From contig JAZDLO010000165.1 in the NCBI GenBank assembly GCA_043801935.1, positions 1 through 46,558 of the forward strand: DNA of 46,558 nt. Reading direction: 5' to 3'. This stretch comes from JAZDLO01 sp043801935. GTDB taxonomy: Bacteria > Actinomycetota > Thermoleophilia > RBG-16-64-13. The notes under the pieces are model-generated. The model ran no database searches. It saw only the letters and a program-made list of their open reading frames with translations, and was not told the DNA's origin. Shown piece after piece: positions 34,022 through 41,578 of the stretch. Positions within the stretch are counted from its first letter, which is position 1, and every line of letters begins with the position of its first letter. The translations under genes and the position numbers were made by a program.

Positions 34022-34671
34022 GCCCCGCTCCCTTGCCATTTTGTCGGATCGAGCGCCAATCCTCGGTTCAGCGCTTTACTGTTCACTTCCTCTGTACCCG
34101 CGGGCACCATCGCTCCTACCGCTTTGCGCAGCGACTCCACCGACACCACGCCGGTGATCCCGGTCACGACGCCCAGCGTGAGTATGTTGGTGGTCTGCAG
34201 CCGCCCGGTCTCTTCGATCGCCAGCCGCGTGAAGGGTACGCCGAAACTGGAACCCTTGAACGATGGCAGTTCGGTGACATTCTCCGAATCGTAGATAAGG
34301 ATGCCGTCCGGACGCAGGAGCCCAGCATAGCCACTGACCGCGTCCTGGGACAGGGTGATCAGCAGATCGGCCCGTTCCAGCTCCGGATAGTCTATCGGGC
34401 GATCAGAGATGATGACGTCGCTGCGACTGTAGCCGCCGCGGGCTTCCGGGCCGTACGACTGCGTCTGCACCACGTGACGGTGGTCCCGCGCGGCCGCCAT
34501 GGCCAGGACGACGCCCATTAGGATCACTCCCTGGCCGCCGCTACCGCCGAACCTCACCTCGATGAAGTCGCGCGCCGCCAGCAGGCCGGCGCGCTCCGGG
34601 GCGGGGACCACGTCGGCCGGCTCCTGCGCGGCGCCCGTCCGGCCTTGCTTCGCCTTCGCGGCCGCGCTCAT
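34018..34671 (-). CDS. korC: 2-oxoacid:ferredoxin oxidoreductase, gamma subunit
   Basis: 217 residues from ATG at 34671, overlapping the KorB stop by 4 bp. After a ~35-residue Ala-rich lead comes the gamma-domain core: EVRFGGSGGQGVILMGVVLA, QTQSYGPEARGGYSRSDVIIS, a central ADLLITLSQDAV, and NILTLGVVTGITGVV. This domain binds CoA or helps acceptor contact in the OFOR superfamily. No separate delta (ferredoxin) subunit gene is found; the ferredoxin at 31848-32141 may serve instead. Confidence 0.92.
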   Translation of the reverse strand: MSAAAKAKQGRTGAAQEPADVVPAPERAGLLAARDFIEVRFGGSGGQGVILMGVVLAMAAARDHRHVVQTQSYGPEARGGYSRSDVIISDRPIDYPELERADLLITLSQDAVSGYAGLLRPDGILIYDSENVTELPSFKGSSFGVPFTRLAIEETGRLQTTNILTLGVVTGITGVVSVESLRKAVGAMVPAGTEEVNSKALNRGLALDPTKWQGSGA

Positions 34672-35516
34672 GTCGCGGTCCCTCGTTCAGTCAGTTCCGC
34701 CGCCGCCTGGGCGCGGACGACGGTGGCCGCGTAGGCCCGCTGGAACTCGGGCGCGTCCGCGTCGCGGTGCAGGAGGCCGGTCACGATCCTACCCTCCAAC
34801 TCCTGCGGCGAGAGTGACGCAGCCTTGGCCTTCGAGACCGACCGAGCCTTCTCGTCGTCCAGCATGTCGAGCACCTTGGCCGGGGCGTTCCGCTTGCCGT
34901 ATTCCGTGGGACAGGGCACCACGGCCTCGATGAACGCGAAGCCGGGATGCTCGATACCCTGCTTGATCAGTTTCTCCATCGGCCTGATCTGTGCCGCCGT
35001 GCCCCGGGCCACGAAGCTCGCTCCCGCCGCCTCAGCCAGCCGGCAGAGGTCGAAGGGCGGCTCCACCTGGCCGTAGGGAGCAGTGGTAGCTCGGTCGCCC
35101 AACTCCATGGTGGGAGAGAGCTGGCCCCCGGTCATGCCGTACGTCTGATTGTTGAACAGGATGCAGGTCACGTCTATGTTTCGCCGGCAGGCGTGGATCA
35201 AGTGGTTACCCCCGATGGCGGCCCCGTCCCCATCGCCGGTGAGCACCACCACCGTGAAGTCGGGCCGAGCCATCTTGATCCCGGTGGCGAAAGCCAAAGC
35301 CCGCCCGTGGATGGAGTGAACCGTGCCCACGTCGAGATAGCCGGTGGCCCGACTGGAGCAGCCTATGCCGCCCACGACCACTGTTCTTTCGCGTCTGAGC
35401 CCCAGATCGACCACGGCCCGCAGGAACGCCCCCGTCACTATGCCGATCCCACAGCCGGGGCACCAAATATGGGGGAGTCGCTCGGTGTGAAGGAACTGAT
35501 CGATCTCGAGGGCCAT
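34668..35516 (-). CDS. korB: 2-oxoacid:ferredoxin oxidoreductase, beta (TPP) subunit
   Basis: 282 residues from ATG at 35516, preceded by GGAGG. It has CPGCGIGI at the N-terminus ([4Fe-4S]/TPP region), GIGCSSRATGY and VHSIHGRALAFATGIK, and the TPP-Mg motif GDGDGAAIGGNHLIHACRRN followed by NNQTYGMTGGQ. These agree best with 2-oxoglutarate-type KorB, although the sequence alone does not prove substrate. It oxidatively decarboxylates a 2-oxoacid to acyl-CoA and reduces ferredoxin. It lies between KorA (63 bp upstream) and KorC (overlap). Confidence 0.93.
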   Translation of the reverse strand: MALEIDQFLHTERLPHIWCPGCGIGIVTGAFLRAVVDLGLRRERTVVVGGIGCSSRATGYLDVGTVHSIHGRALAFATGIKMARPDFTVVVLTGDGDGAAIGGNHLIHACRRNIDVTCILFNNQTYGMTGGQLSPTMELGDRATTAPYGQVEPPFDLCRLAEAAGASFVARGTAAQIRPMEKLIKQGIEHPGFAFIEAVVPCPTEYGKRNAPAKVLDMLDDEKARSVSKAKAASLSPQELEGRIVTGLLHRDADAPEFQRAYAATVVRAQAAAELTERGTAT

Positions 35517-35579
35517 CAGGACCTCCTGCCGCGCGCTCGGGCCGAACAGGCCGGGCCTTGGCCGGTCCCCGCCGCTGAG

Positions 35580-36758
35580 CTACAAGTTCTCATATTTGCC
35601 CACCAACTCGCTCACGCGGTCGAGGATCTCCCGCGGGGTGATGAGGGTGCCGTCGACCTTGCCCATGCTGATGACAGTAGTCCAGTTCTCGGCCATCTTG
35701 CGCACCTCACGGGCATACTGGCCCAAGTTCAACTCGGGGATGAGCATGAACTCCACTCGCCGGGCCACCGTCTGGATGATCTCCACCGGAAGCGGGAAAA
35801 GCGTGTAGAGGTGCAGCACCTCCACCGGCAGCCCTTCCTGGTCGGCCAACTTCCAGGCCGCCCGGGCGCTGCGGGCGGAGGAGCCGTAGGCCACGATGCA
35901 CACCCGGCCCCTGCCCTCGTTCTTCACGTCGTACAGGCACAACTCGTCCCGGTGGTTGCCCACCTTGTCGTGAAGCTCGCGGAGGAACGTCTGGCTCTTC
36001 TCCGGATCGTTGGTCGGGAACCCGGTCTCGTCGTGGATGAGCCCGGTCACGTGGGGATGGGTCTCCGAGCCGAGCACGTGGGGCGGGTGTACCTCGCGCA
36101 CCAGATCGGGATGGATGTAACCGGGAGTGAAGTCGAAGTCACCGCTGGTGAGGCGGTAGCGGCCGACCAACTCTGGGGAGAAGCTCTCCCGCATGTGGCC
36201 GACCACCTCGTCGGCCAGCAGCGTCACCGGGGTACGAAAACGTTGGGCGAAACGGACGGCCGCCATCGTCAGCCGGTACATATCGGCCACGTTGGAGGCG
36301 GCGAGCACGATGGCCGGATGGTCGCCGTGGGTGCCCCAACGGGCCTGCATCACATCACCCTGGGAGGGCGTGGTAGGACGGCCGGTGGACGGCCCCGCCC
36401 GCATGACATCCACGATCACCAGGGGCGCTTCCACCATGATGGCGTAGCCGATGCCCTCTTGCATCAGGGAAAAACCCGGGCCGGAGGTGGCGGTCATAGC
36501 CAGCTCACCGGCGAGCGAGGCCCCGATGCAGGCACAGATGGAACCGATCTCGTCCTCCATCTGCACGAAGACCCCACCCACCCGAGGCAGCTCGTACGCC
36601 ATGGCTTCCATGATCTCCGAACTCGGCGTGATGGGATAGCCCGCGAAGAAACGCACCCCGGCGTCCAGCGCGCCCAGGGCGCAGGCACGGTTACCCTGGA
36701 TGAGCATGCTGCTCGGGTCGATCTTCTCGCGCAACAGGTGGCTGTGCCAGAGTTCCAT
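35580..36758 (-). CDS. korA: 2-oxoacid:ferredoxin oxidoreductase, alpha subunit
   Basis: 392 residues from ATG at 36758, with a -10 TACACT 11 nt upstream and a weak GTAGAG; the frame runs to 36791, and an alternative ATG lies at 36707 just before LIQGNRACALGA. Motifs: FFAGYPITPSSEIMEAMA, MEDEIGSICACIGASLAG, TATSGPGFSLM, and the C-terminal VAYGSSARSARAA and IPELNLGQYAREV. This is the pyrimidine-binding alpha subunit without a fused gamma domain, which is encoded separately. First gene of the run korA-korB-korC-ATPase-ATPase-ferredoxin-Fe/S protein. Confidence 0.93.
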   Translation of the reverse strand: MELWHSHLLREKIDPSSMLIQGNRACALGALDAGVRFFAGYPITPSSEIMEAMAYELPRVGGVFVQMEDEIGSICACIGASLAGELAMTATSGPGFSLMQEGIGYAIMVEAPLVIVDVMRAGPSTGRPTTPSQGDVMQARWGTHGDHPAIVLAASNVADMYRLTMAAVRFAQRFRTPVTLLADEVVGHMRESFSPELVGRYRLTSGDFDFTPGYIHPDLVREVHPPHVLGSETHPHVTGLIHDETGFPTNDPEKSQTFLRELHDKVGNHRDELCLYDVKNEGRGRVCIVAYGSSARSARAAWKLADQEGLPVEVLHLYTLFPLPVEIIQTVARRVEFMLIPELNLGQYAREVRKMAENWTTVISMGKVDGTLITPREILDRVSELVGKYENL

Positions 36759-36769
36759 CTCTACCCGGC

Positions 36770-36775
36770 AGTGTA
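36770..36775 (-). promoter_or_regulatory. -10 hexamer TACACT upstream of korA
   Basis: TACACT on the minus strand, 11 nt before the korA ATG. No -35 match is seen at 17 nt. It would give a very short leader. Confidence 0.45.
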
Positions 36776-36784
36776 GCACCGGGG

Positions 36785-36811
36785 GGCGCACCCCCGCTTC
36801 GCGAGTGCGCC
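36785..36811. terminator. hairpin between tetR and korA
   Basis: GGCGCAC (36785-36791) pairs with GTGCGCC (36805-36811), and an inner CGC-TTC-GCG extends the stem. It lies after the tetR stop on the minus strand and could end its transcript. No U tract follows. Confidence 0.4.
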
Positions 36812-36857
36812 GGGATCTCGGCCGCCCGGTCCCGTCAACGGTGCGCCGTCGAAGCCG

Positions 36858-37550
36858 TCAGTCCGGCGAAACGATCCTATCCGATGGAGCGCCGGCAGAC
36901 GCCGGGTCACCGGGCGACCTCAGATAAGCGATGACTACCTCGGCGAGCTTTTGGATGAGCAGGTCTCTTGGAACTGACGGAGGGAACGACACGCCCGATT
37001 GAGACCTTTGCACGTTCTCTTCTTGCGCGGCCTGCCAAAGCCGGGAAGCCACGCGAGCCGCCGACTCCGGGTCGTGGTGGCCGATCTGAGCGGCATGGCG
37101 CATGAGGATCTCTACTTCGAGGCTCTCCACCACCGCCTTGTAACGGTAGCCCCGCTGCCGCAACACGGGATCGGTTGCGCCGTAGACCACGAACGCCTCC
37201 AGGAGCCTGTCATTGCCCTTGGTGGCTGCGCGCTTGATGTCCACCAGCCGACGCACCGTCTCTTCGAGCGACAGCACGTCCCAGTCGACTTTGGTCAGTT
37301 CGTTGCGTATCTGAGTCTCTTCGCGCCCGTGGACCCTCTCCTGCACCGCATGCAGCAACGCGGTCTTGTCCTGAAAGCGCGCGTAGAGGGTGCCGATGGA
37401 CGTCTTCGACCGGCGCACGACCTCGGCCACGGTGAGCGATTCATAGCCTTTGGTGCGGATCAGCGACTCCGCGGTCTTCAGGATCCGCTCGAGGGAGTCG
37501 GAGCTGCGTTGCTGGCGGGGCGCCTTGACGGCATGTGCGGATTCGGCCAC
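36858..37550 (-). CDS. TetR/AcrR-family regulator
   Basis: 230 residues from GTG at 37550. The N-terminal ~65 residues are a TetR helix-turn-helix: SLERILKTAESLIRTKGYESLTV, VAEVVRRSKTSIGTLYARFQDK. The C-terminal ligand domain (~70-230) is helical and unassigned. The start looks leaderless: TAGAAT ends 6 nt upstream. It is divergent from the NuoE-like/alsS/citrate-synthase operon and faces an 18-bp palindrome in that operon's promoter. Its own -10 contains the half-site GATTCTA, so it may regulate both. It is also just upstream of korA in the same direction and might affect that locus. Confidence 0.92.
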   Translation of the reverse strand: MAESAHAVKAPRQQRSSDSLERILKTAESLIRTKGYESLTVAEVVRRSKTSIGTLYARFQDKTALLHAVQERVHGREETQIRNELTKVDWDVLSLEETVRRLVDIKRAATKGNDRLLEAFVVYGATDPVLRQRGYRYKAVVESLEVEILMRHAAQIGHHDPESAARVASRLWQAAQEENVQRSQSGVSFPPSVPRDLLIQKLAEVVIAYLRSPGDPASAGAPSDRIVSPD

Positions 37551-37556
37551 GCCACG

Positions 37557-37562
37557 ATTCTA
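37557..37562 (-). promoter_or_regulatory. -10 hexamer TAGAAT of tetR, containing an operator half-site
   Basis: TAGAAT on the minus strand ends 6 nt before the GTG start (leaderless). On the plus strand the site reads GATTCTA, matching seven bases of one arm of the nearby 18-bp palindrome, which suggests autoregulation. No good -35. Confidence 0.5.
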
Positions 37563-37600
37563 GCACCGCGCTTCCGGTGCGACCACTCTCCACCAAGCAC

Positions 37601-37629
37601 TTGACAATAGAATCTAGATTCTATATTCT
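37601..37629 (+). promoter_or_regulatory. promoter with an embedded palindromic operator
   Basis: TTGACA (37601-37606), a 17-nt spacer and TATTCT (37624-37629) form a near-consensus sigma70 promoter. The spacer is almost filled by the perfect 18-bp palindrome ATAGAATCTAGATTCTAT (37607-37624). A dimer bound there would block RNA polymerase. The adjacent divergent TetR is the obvious binder. The promoter points to the NuoE-like, alsS and citrate synthase genes. Confidence 0.8.
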
Positions 37630-37642
37630 GTCATAGCTGCTC

Positions 37643-37684
37643 GCCCGTCGGGCAGCCCGCCCCCCCCCCCGGCTCCCGACGGGC
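37643..37684 (+). other. 5'-leader hairpin with a C11 loop
   Basis: GCCCGTCGGG (37643-37652) pairs perfectly with CCCGACGGGC (37675-37684). The 22-nt loop contains an 11-C run (37660-37670). Outer GCTC/GAGC can extend the stem past a TT bulge. It lies in the transcribed leader between the promoter and the first start codon at 37754, so it could affect mRNA stability or act as an attenuator. Confidence 0.5.
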
Positions 37685-37753
37685 TTGAGCGCTCCACCAC
37701 ACCGTGGGTGCGGCACAGAACCTACAGTAACCGCAATCGAAGGGAACCGTGTG

Positions 37754-38035
37754 ATGCTAAAGACCCAGACCCATACCGACGAACATCCACTTCTAAAGTC
37801 CGTACCCTCGCAATCCACGGCTGATCTCTGTGAAGAGATCGCGCTGTTGACGGCGAAATTGGGTGTGGGCCCCACCGCGTTGGTGCCGATGCTGCGTGAA
37901 CTGAGATTGAGCCGCGGATCCATACCCGAGTGCGCCCTGGAGGAGATCGCCGATGCGCTGGGTCTCAGATACGGTAGAGTGCATATGGTCGCCTCCTTCT
38001 ACAACCGGCTCGACCGGGGGACCGCGGCAGCCTGA
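37754..38035 (+). CDS. stand-alone NuoE N-terminal-domain protein
   Basis: 93 residues from ATG at 37754, with AAGGGA 8 nt upstream; the GTG just before is an alternative. It matches only the N-terminal helical bundle of NuoE/HoxE (24-kDa subunit): LVPMLRELRLSRGSIPECA, LEEIADALGLRYGRVHMVAS and FYNRL. The thioredoxin-like [2Fe-2S] half (four Cys) that normally follows is absent: the protein stops after RGTAAA and no matching Cys motif appears in the next 100 bp in any frame I read, so it is not a recent frameshift. It is the first gene of the TetR-facing operon, 101 bp before alsS. Role unknown. Confidence 0.75.
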   Translation: MLKTQTHTDEHPLLKSVPSQSTADLCEEIALLTAKLGVGPTALVPMLRELRLSRGSIPECALEEIADALGLRYGRVHMVASFYNRLDRGTAAA

Positions 38036-38136
38036 GGTTCTCGCTGGGGGCCGTGGCGGCTTGAGGTCCTGCGCGGCGCGCCCTCTGGCATGCCCCGCGC
38101 CTGGTCACCTGCAACCGATCCAGGGGGGGTCGCTTT

Positions 38137-39768
38137 GTGAAAGCTGCCGATCTGTTCGTCCGTTGCCTCGAGAACGAGAACGTCGAGTACGTGTTCGGCC
38201 TTCCCGGGGAGGAGACCCTTCAACTGGTGGACTCGCTCTCCACCAGCGCGGTACAGTTCGTGACCGTCCGGCACGAACAAGGAGCCGCTTTCATGGCCGA
38301 CGTCTACGGGCGTCTCACCGGGCGAGCAGGAGTGTGCCTGTCCACCCTGGGCCCCGGGGCCACCAATCTGGTGACCGGCGTCGCCGACGCCAATATGGAC
38401 ATGGCTCCACTGGTGGCTATCTCCGGGCAGGCCCCTACAACGAGACTCCACAAGCAGAGTCACCAGGTCATCAACCTCGTGCAACTCTTCGAGCCGATCA
38501 CCAAGTACGGCGCTCAGGTGAGCACCCCCGAGATCATCCCCGAGATCATCCGCAAGGCCTTCAAACTGGCCGAAGCGGAGATCCCCGGCGCGTGCTTCAT
38601 CGAGCTACCGCAGAACGTGGCCGAGAAGGATCTGCCGGAGACCGGTCCGCTGAATAGGCGGAGCCCGTTGGCTCCGTTTCCCAACCCCGCAGAATTGCAG
38701 CATGTGGCCGAACTGATCGATGGCTCGCAGCGTCCGCTTATCATGGCCGGGCACGGGGTCATCCGCGCGGCGGCGGCCGAGCGCCTCGTGTCTTTTGCGG
38801 AGACCCTCAATATCCCCGTTGTGACGACCTTCATGGCCAAGGGCGTCATGCCCGCCTCGCACCGGATGTTCCTCGGTACGGCAGGCCTGCAGTCCGGGGA
38901 CTACAACTTCTGCGGCTTCAAGCAGGCCGACCTCGTCATCTGCGTCGGCTACGACATGGTCGAATACCACCCGTACCTCTGGCGTCGAGAGAATCACGAC
39001 GTCGTCCACATCCATTCCGTCCCGGCCGAGGTCGACGAGCATTACATCCTCGCGGGTGGCGTCCTGGGCGATATCGGGACGAGCATGACCGCTCTCTCCG
39101 GATGCTGCAAACGTCGCCGCCGCAGGCTATCCGGCGCCCCCCGACGGAAACTGCTGGCAGAGCTACAGGGGCGCGCGGACGACCAGGGTTTCCCGGTGAA
39201 GCCGCAGAAGATCATCCACGACCTACGCCAAGCGCTGGCACCGGACGACATCATCATCAGCGACGTAGGCGCCCATAAGGTGTGGCTGGCCCGCCTCTAC
39301 CAGACGGAGCGGCCGAACACCTGCATCATCTCCAACGGCTTTGCGGCCATGGGCATCGCTCTCCCGGGGGCGGTGGCCGCCAGTCTAGTCCATCCGGATA
39401 GGGCCGTGGTAGCCGTCACCGGGGACGGTGGTTTCATGCTGAACTCTCAGGAGCTCGAGACGGCCGTGCGCCTGGGTTTGAGCTTCGTGGTACTTATATG
39501 GAATGATTCCTCCTACGGGCTGATCGAGTGGAAACAGATCTGTCAGCTGGGCCGCCCGAGCTGCGTCGAATTCAGCAATCCTGACTTTGTCCAGTACGCC
39601 AACAGCTTCGGAGCTGACGCCCACCGCATCGAGAGAACCGCGGATCTGCTCCCGACACTGCGAGCGGCGATCGAGAAACCGGGCGTCACTGTGATCGATT
39701 GCCCGGTAGACTATCGGGAGAACCTGATCCTCACCGAGCGCTTGGGGGCGCTGGTTTGCCGAGACTGA
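38137..39768 (+). CDS. alsS: catabolic AlsS-type acetolactate synthase
   Basis: 543 residues from GTG at 38137 after a G-rich Shine-Dalgarno (AGGGGGGG). A ThDP enzyme with the catalytic Glu47 in VRHEQGAAFMAD, LGPGATNLVTGVADA, and TPP-binding GDGGFMLNSQELETA ... NDSSYGLIEW. It resembles Bacillus AlsS (RLHKQSHQ ... LFEPITKYG, and VGYDMVEYHPYLW for TIGYDPIEYDPKFW) more than the anabolic IlvB, and no ilvH/N small subunit is next to it. AlsS joins two pyruvates to acetolactate for acetoin or butanediol formation. No alsD decarboxylase is in the window. A basic CKRRRRRL insertion near residue 325 is unusual. Confidence 0.85.
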   Translation: MKAADLFVRCLENENVEYVFGLPGEETLQLVDSLSTSAVQFVTVRHEQGAAFMADVYGRLTGRAGVCLSTLGPGATNLVTGVADANMDMAPLVAISGQAPTTRLHKQSHQVINLVQLFEPITKYGAQVSTPEIIPEIIRKAFKLAEAEIPGACFIELPQNVAEKDLPETGPLNRRSPLAPFPNPAELQHVAELIDGSQRPLIMAGHGVIRAAAAERLVSFAETLNIPVVTTFMAKGVMPASHRMFLGTAGLQSGDYNFCGFKQADLVICVGYDMVEYHPYLWRRENHDVVHIHSVPAEVDEHYILAGGVLGDIGTSMTALSGCCKRRRRRLSGAPRRKLLAELQGRADDQGFPVKPQKIIHDLRQALAPDDIIISDVGAHKVWLARLYQTERPNTCIISNGFAAMGIALPGAVAASLVHPDRAVVAVTGDGGFMLNSQELETAVRLGLSFVVLIWNDSSYGLIEWKQICQLGRPSCVEFSNPDFVQYANSFGADAHRIERTADLLPTLRAAIEKPGVTVIDCPVDYRENLILTERLGALVCRD

Positions 39769-39808
39769 GGCGGCGAGAGCGGTAGCTGGAGCACGAAAGG
39801 CAGAGAAC

Positions 39809-41146
39809 ATGACAGACACAGCCAGACTGATCATCGACGGAGTCACGCAGGATCTTCCTGTGATCGTGGGCGCAGAGGGCGAACATGCGATCGACATCTC
39901 GAAACTGAGAGACATGTCGGGCTACATCACCCTGGATGAAGGGTACTCCAACACCGGATCATGTCGGTCTGCCATAACGTTCGTCGACGGGGAGCGCGGC
40001 ATTCTCCGCTACCGGGGTATCCCCATAGAGCAGTTGGCGCAAAAGAGCACTTTCGTGGAGACGGCGTGGCTACTTATCTACGGAGAGCTGCCGACCCGTG
40101 AACAACTAAAATGTTGGAGCGCCCTCTTCACCAAGCATGAAATGATCCACGAGGGACTCTACTCCCACTTTGACGGCTTTCCCTCCACCGGCCACCCCAT
40201 GGCCATCTTGTCGGCCATGATCAACGCCGCCAGTTGCTACGATCCCGGTCTGATCGAGATGGAGAGCCCGGCCACCTTCCAGGTGGCGGCGGCTCGCCTG
40301 CTCAGTAAGATCCGTACCATCGCCGCAGCCAGCTACAAAGCATCTATCGGGCAACCCATCATCTACCCCAAACCCCACCTCGACTACTGCACGAACTTCC
40401 TCCACATGATGTTCTCCATCCCGTTCGGGGACTTCGAGCCCGACCCGGAGATAGTGGACGCTCTGCAACTCATACTCATCCTGCACGCCGACCATGAGCA
40501 GAACTGCTCGGCCAGCACGGTGCGGATGGTGGCGTCATCGGGCGCCAACATGTATGCGAGCTGTGCCGCCGGCGTCTGCGCGCTATGGGGCCCGCTCCAC
40601 GGAGGCGCCAACGCCGCGGTGGTGGACATGCTGCAATACCTCCATGACAACAATGTGGATCTGAAGTCGTACATCGCCGAGGTCAAGGACAAGAGCTCCC
40701 CCCTGCGCCTCATGGGTTTCGGCCACCGCGTGTACAAGAACTACGATCCCCGGGCCAGCATCATGAAAGAAGTGGCGGATAGGCTTCTGGGCAAGCTAAA
40801 GACCCCCGACCCTTTGCTCGAGATCGCCAAGCGGCTCGAGGACGTGGCTCTGAGCGATCCCTACTTCATCGAGCGCCGACTCTATCCCAACGTCGACTTC
40901 TACTCCGGGGTCATGTTGCGGGCCATGGGTTTCCCGGTGAACATGTTCACGGTCATGTTCGCCATGGGCCGCATGCCCGGTTGGATCGCCAATTGGAAGG
41001 AGACGCGAGACGGCAACATGGCCCTCTTCCGGCCCCGTCAGATCTATGTCGGCGGTGGAGTTCGAGACTATGTGCCGATGGAGGAGCGCGGAGACGACGG
41101 ATGTCTGGCGCCAGGCAGCGTGGATGCCGGCCAACCACGGAGGTAG
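39809..41146 (+). CDS. gltA: citrate synthase (type I-like)
   Basis: 445 residues from ATG at 39809. The N-terminal beta-rich part (DISKLRDMSGYITLDEGYSNT, ILRYRGIPIEQLA) and the catalytic residues are present: His in WGPLHGGANAAV, His in GFGHRVYKNYDPRA, and Asp in YPNVDFYSG. The C-terminus ends in YVPMEERG plus a ~17-residue unusual tail. It condenses acetyl-CoA with oxaloacetate; a 2-methylcitrate synthase role cannot be excluded. No other TCA gene is near. It follows alsS by 40 bp and likely shares the TetR-controlled promoter, placing two acetyl/pyruvate-consuming enzymes under one regulator. Confidence 0.93.
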   Translation: MTDTARLIIDGVTQDLPVIVGAEGEHAIDISKLRDMSGYITLDEGYSNTGSCRSAITFVDGERGILRYRGIPIEQLAQKSTFVETAWLLIYGELPTREQLKCWSALFTKHEMIHEGLYSHFDGFPSTGHPMAILSAMINAASCYDPGLIEMESPATFQVAAARLLSKIRTIAAASYKASIGQPIIYPKPHLDYCTNFLHMMFSIPFGDFEPDPEIVDALQLILILHADHEQNCSASTVRMVASSGANMYASCAAGVCALWGPLHGGANAAVVDMLQYLHDNNVDLKSYIAEVKDKSSPLRLMGFGHRVYKNYDPRASIMKEVADRLLGKLKTPDPLLEIAKRLEDVALSDPYFIERRLYPNVDFYSGVMLRAMGFPVNMFTVMFAMGRMPGWIANWKETRDGNMALFRPRQIYVGGGVRDYVPMEERGDDGCLAPGSVDAGQPRR

Positions 41147-41220
41147 AGGTCGTAGCGCTCGCCGGAGCGGCGGTGGGAGGAGCGGCGTCAACCCGGCGCT
41201 GCTCGCGGCGATTCCCGAGC

Positions 41221-41574
41221 CTAGAAGTGGACGACCGCCGTTGACTGTTGGGCCAGATGGTCTTTGAGGTAGGGCAGGTGCTTGAGGAAGTAACTCTTGG
41301 GCTCGCTGCGCACCGTGACCTCATACCAGCGCGTCGCAGCTTTGTGATAGTCGGCCGAGACAAGCTGCACGTCCGCTTCCCGAGCGATCCCCTGCACCGC
41401 CCGTTCAGCGGCAGCTTCGCTGCCTTGGGTGGCGACAAACACTTGGGCAGCGTGGTCGGCCGCACCCTTCGCTACCTCGATCGCCGTGCGGTGTGCCGCG
41501 TACATGCCGAGTCCGTCGACCGTCAGCATAGCTGCGATCGCCAGGATCACCACGATGACTATTATTGTCCTCAT
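41221..41574 (-). CDS. small membrane-anchored protein, TadE/TadG-like
   Basis: 117 residues from ATG at 41574, 4 bp after the stop of the large envelope gene. One N-terminal membrane span (TIIVIVVILAIAAMLTVDGLG) is followed by YAAHRTAIEVAKGAADHAAQVFVATQ, resembling the start of TadE/TadG-like or pseudopilin-related proteins, and a small outer domain ending in HF. No cysteines. Function unknown; coupling to the DUF6049-like protein suggests a shared envelope complex. Confidence 0.7.
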   Translation of the reverse strand: MRTIIVIVVILAIAAMLTVDGLGMYAAHRTAIEVAKGAADHAAQVFVATQGSEAAAERAVQGIAREADVQLVSADYHKAATRWYEVTVRSEPKSYFLKHLPYLKDHLAQQSTAVVHF

Positions 41575-41578
41575 ACGA

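Noticed and set aside
34947..36776. Plus-strand 609-codon frame over korB and korA
   Set aside because: It crosses two genuine minus-strand genes and the gap between them; its composition is that of an antisense shadow.
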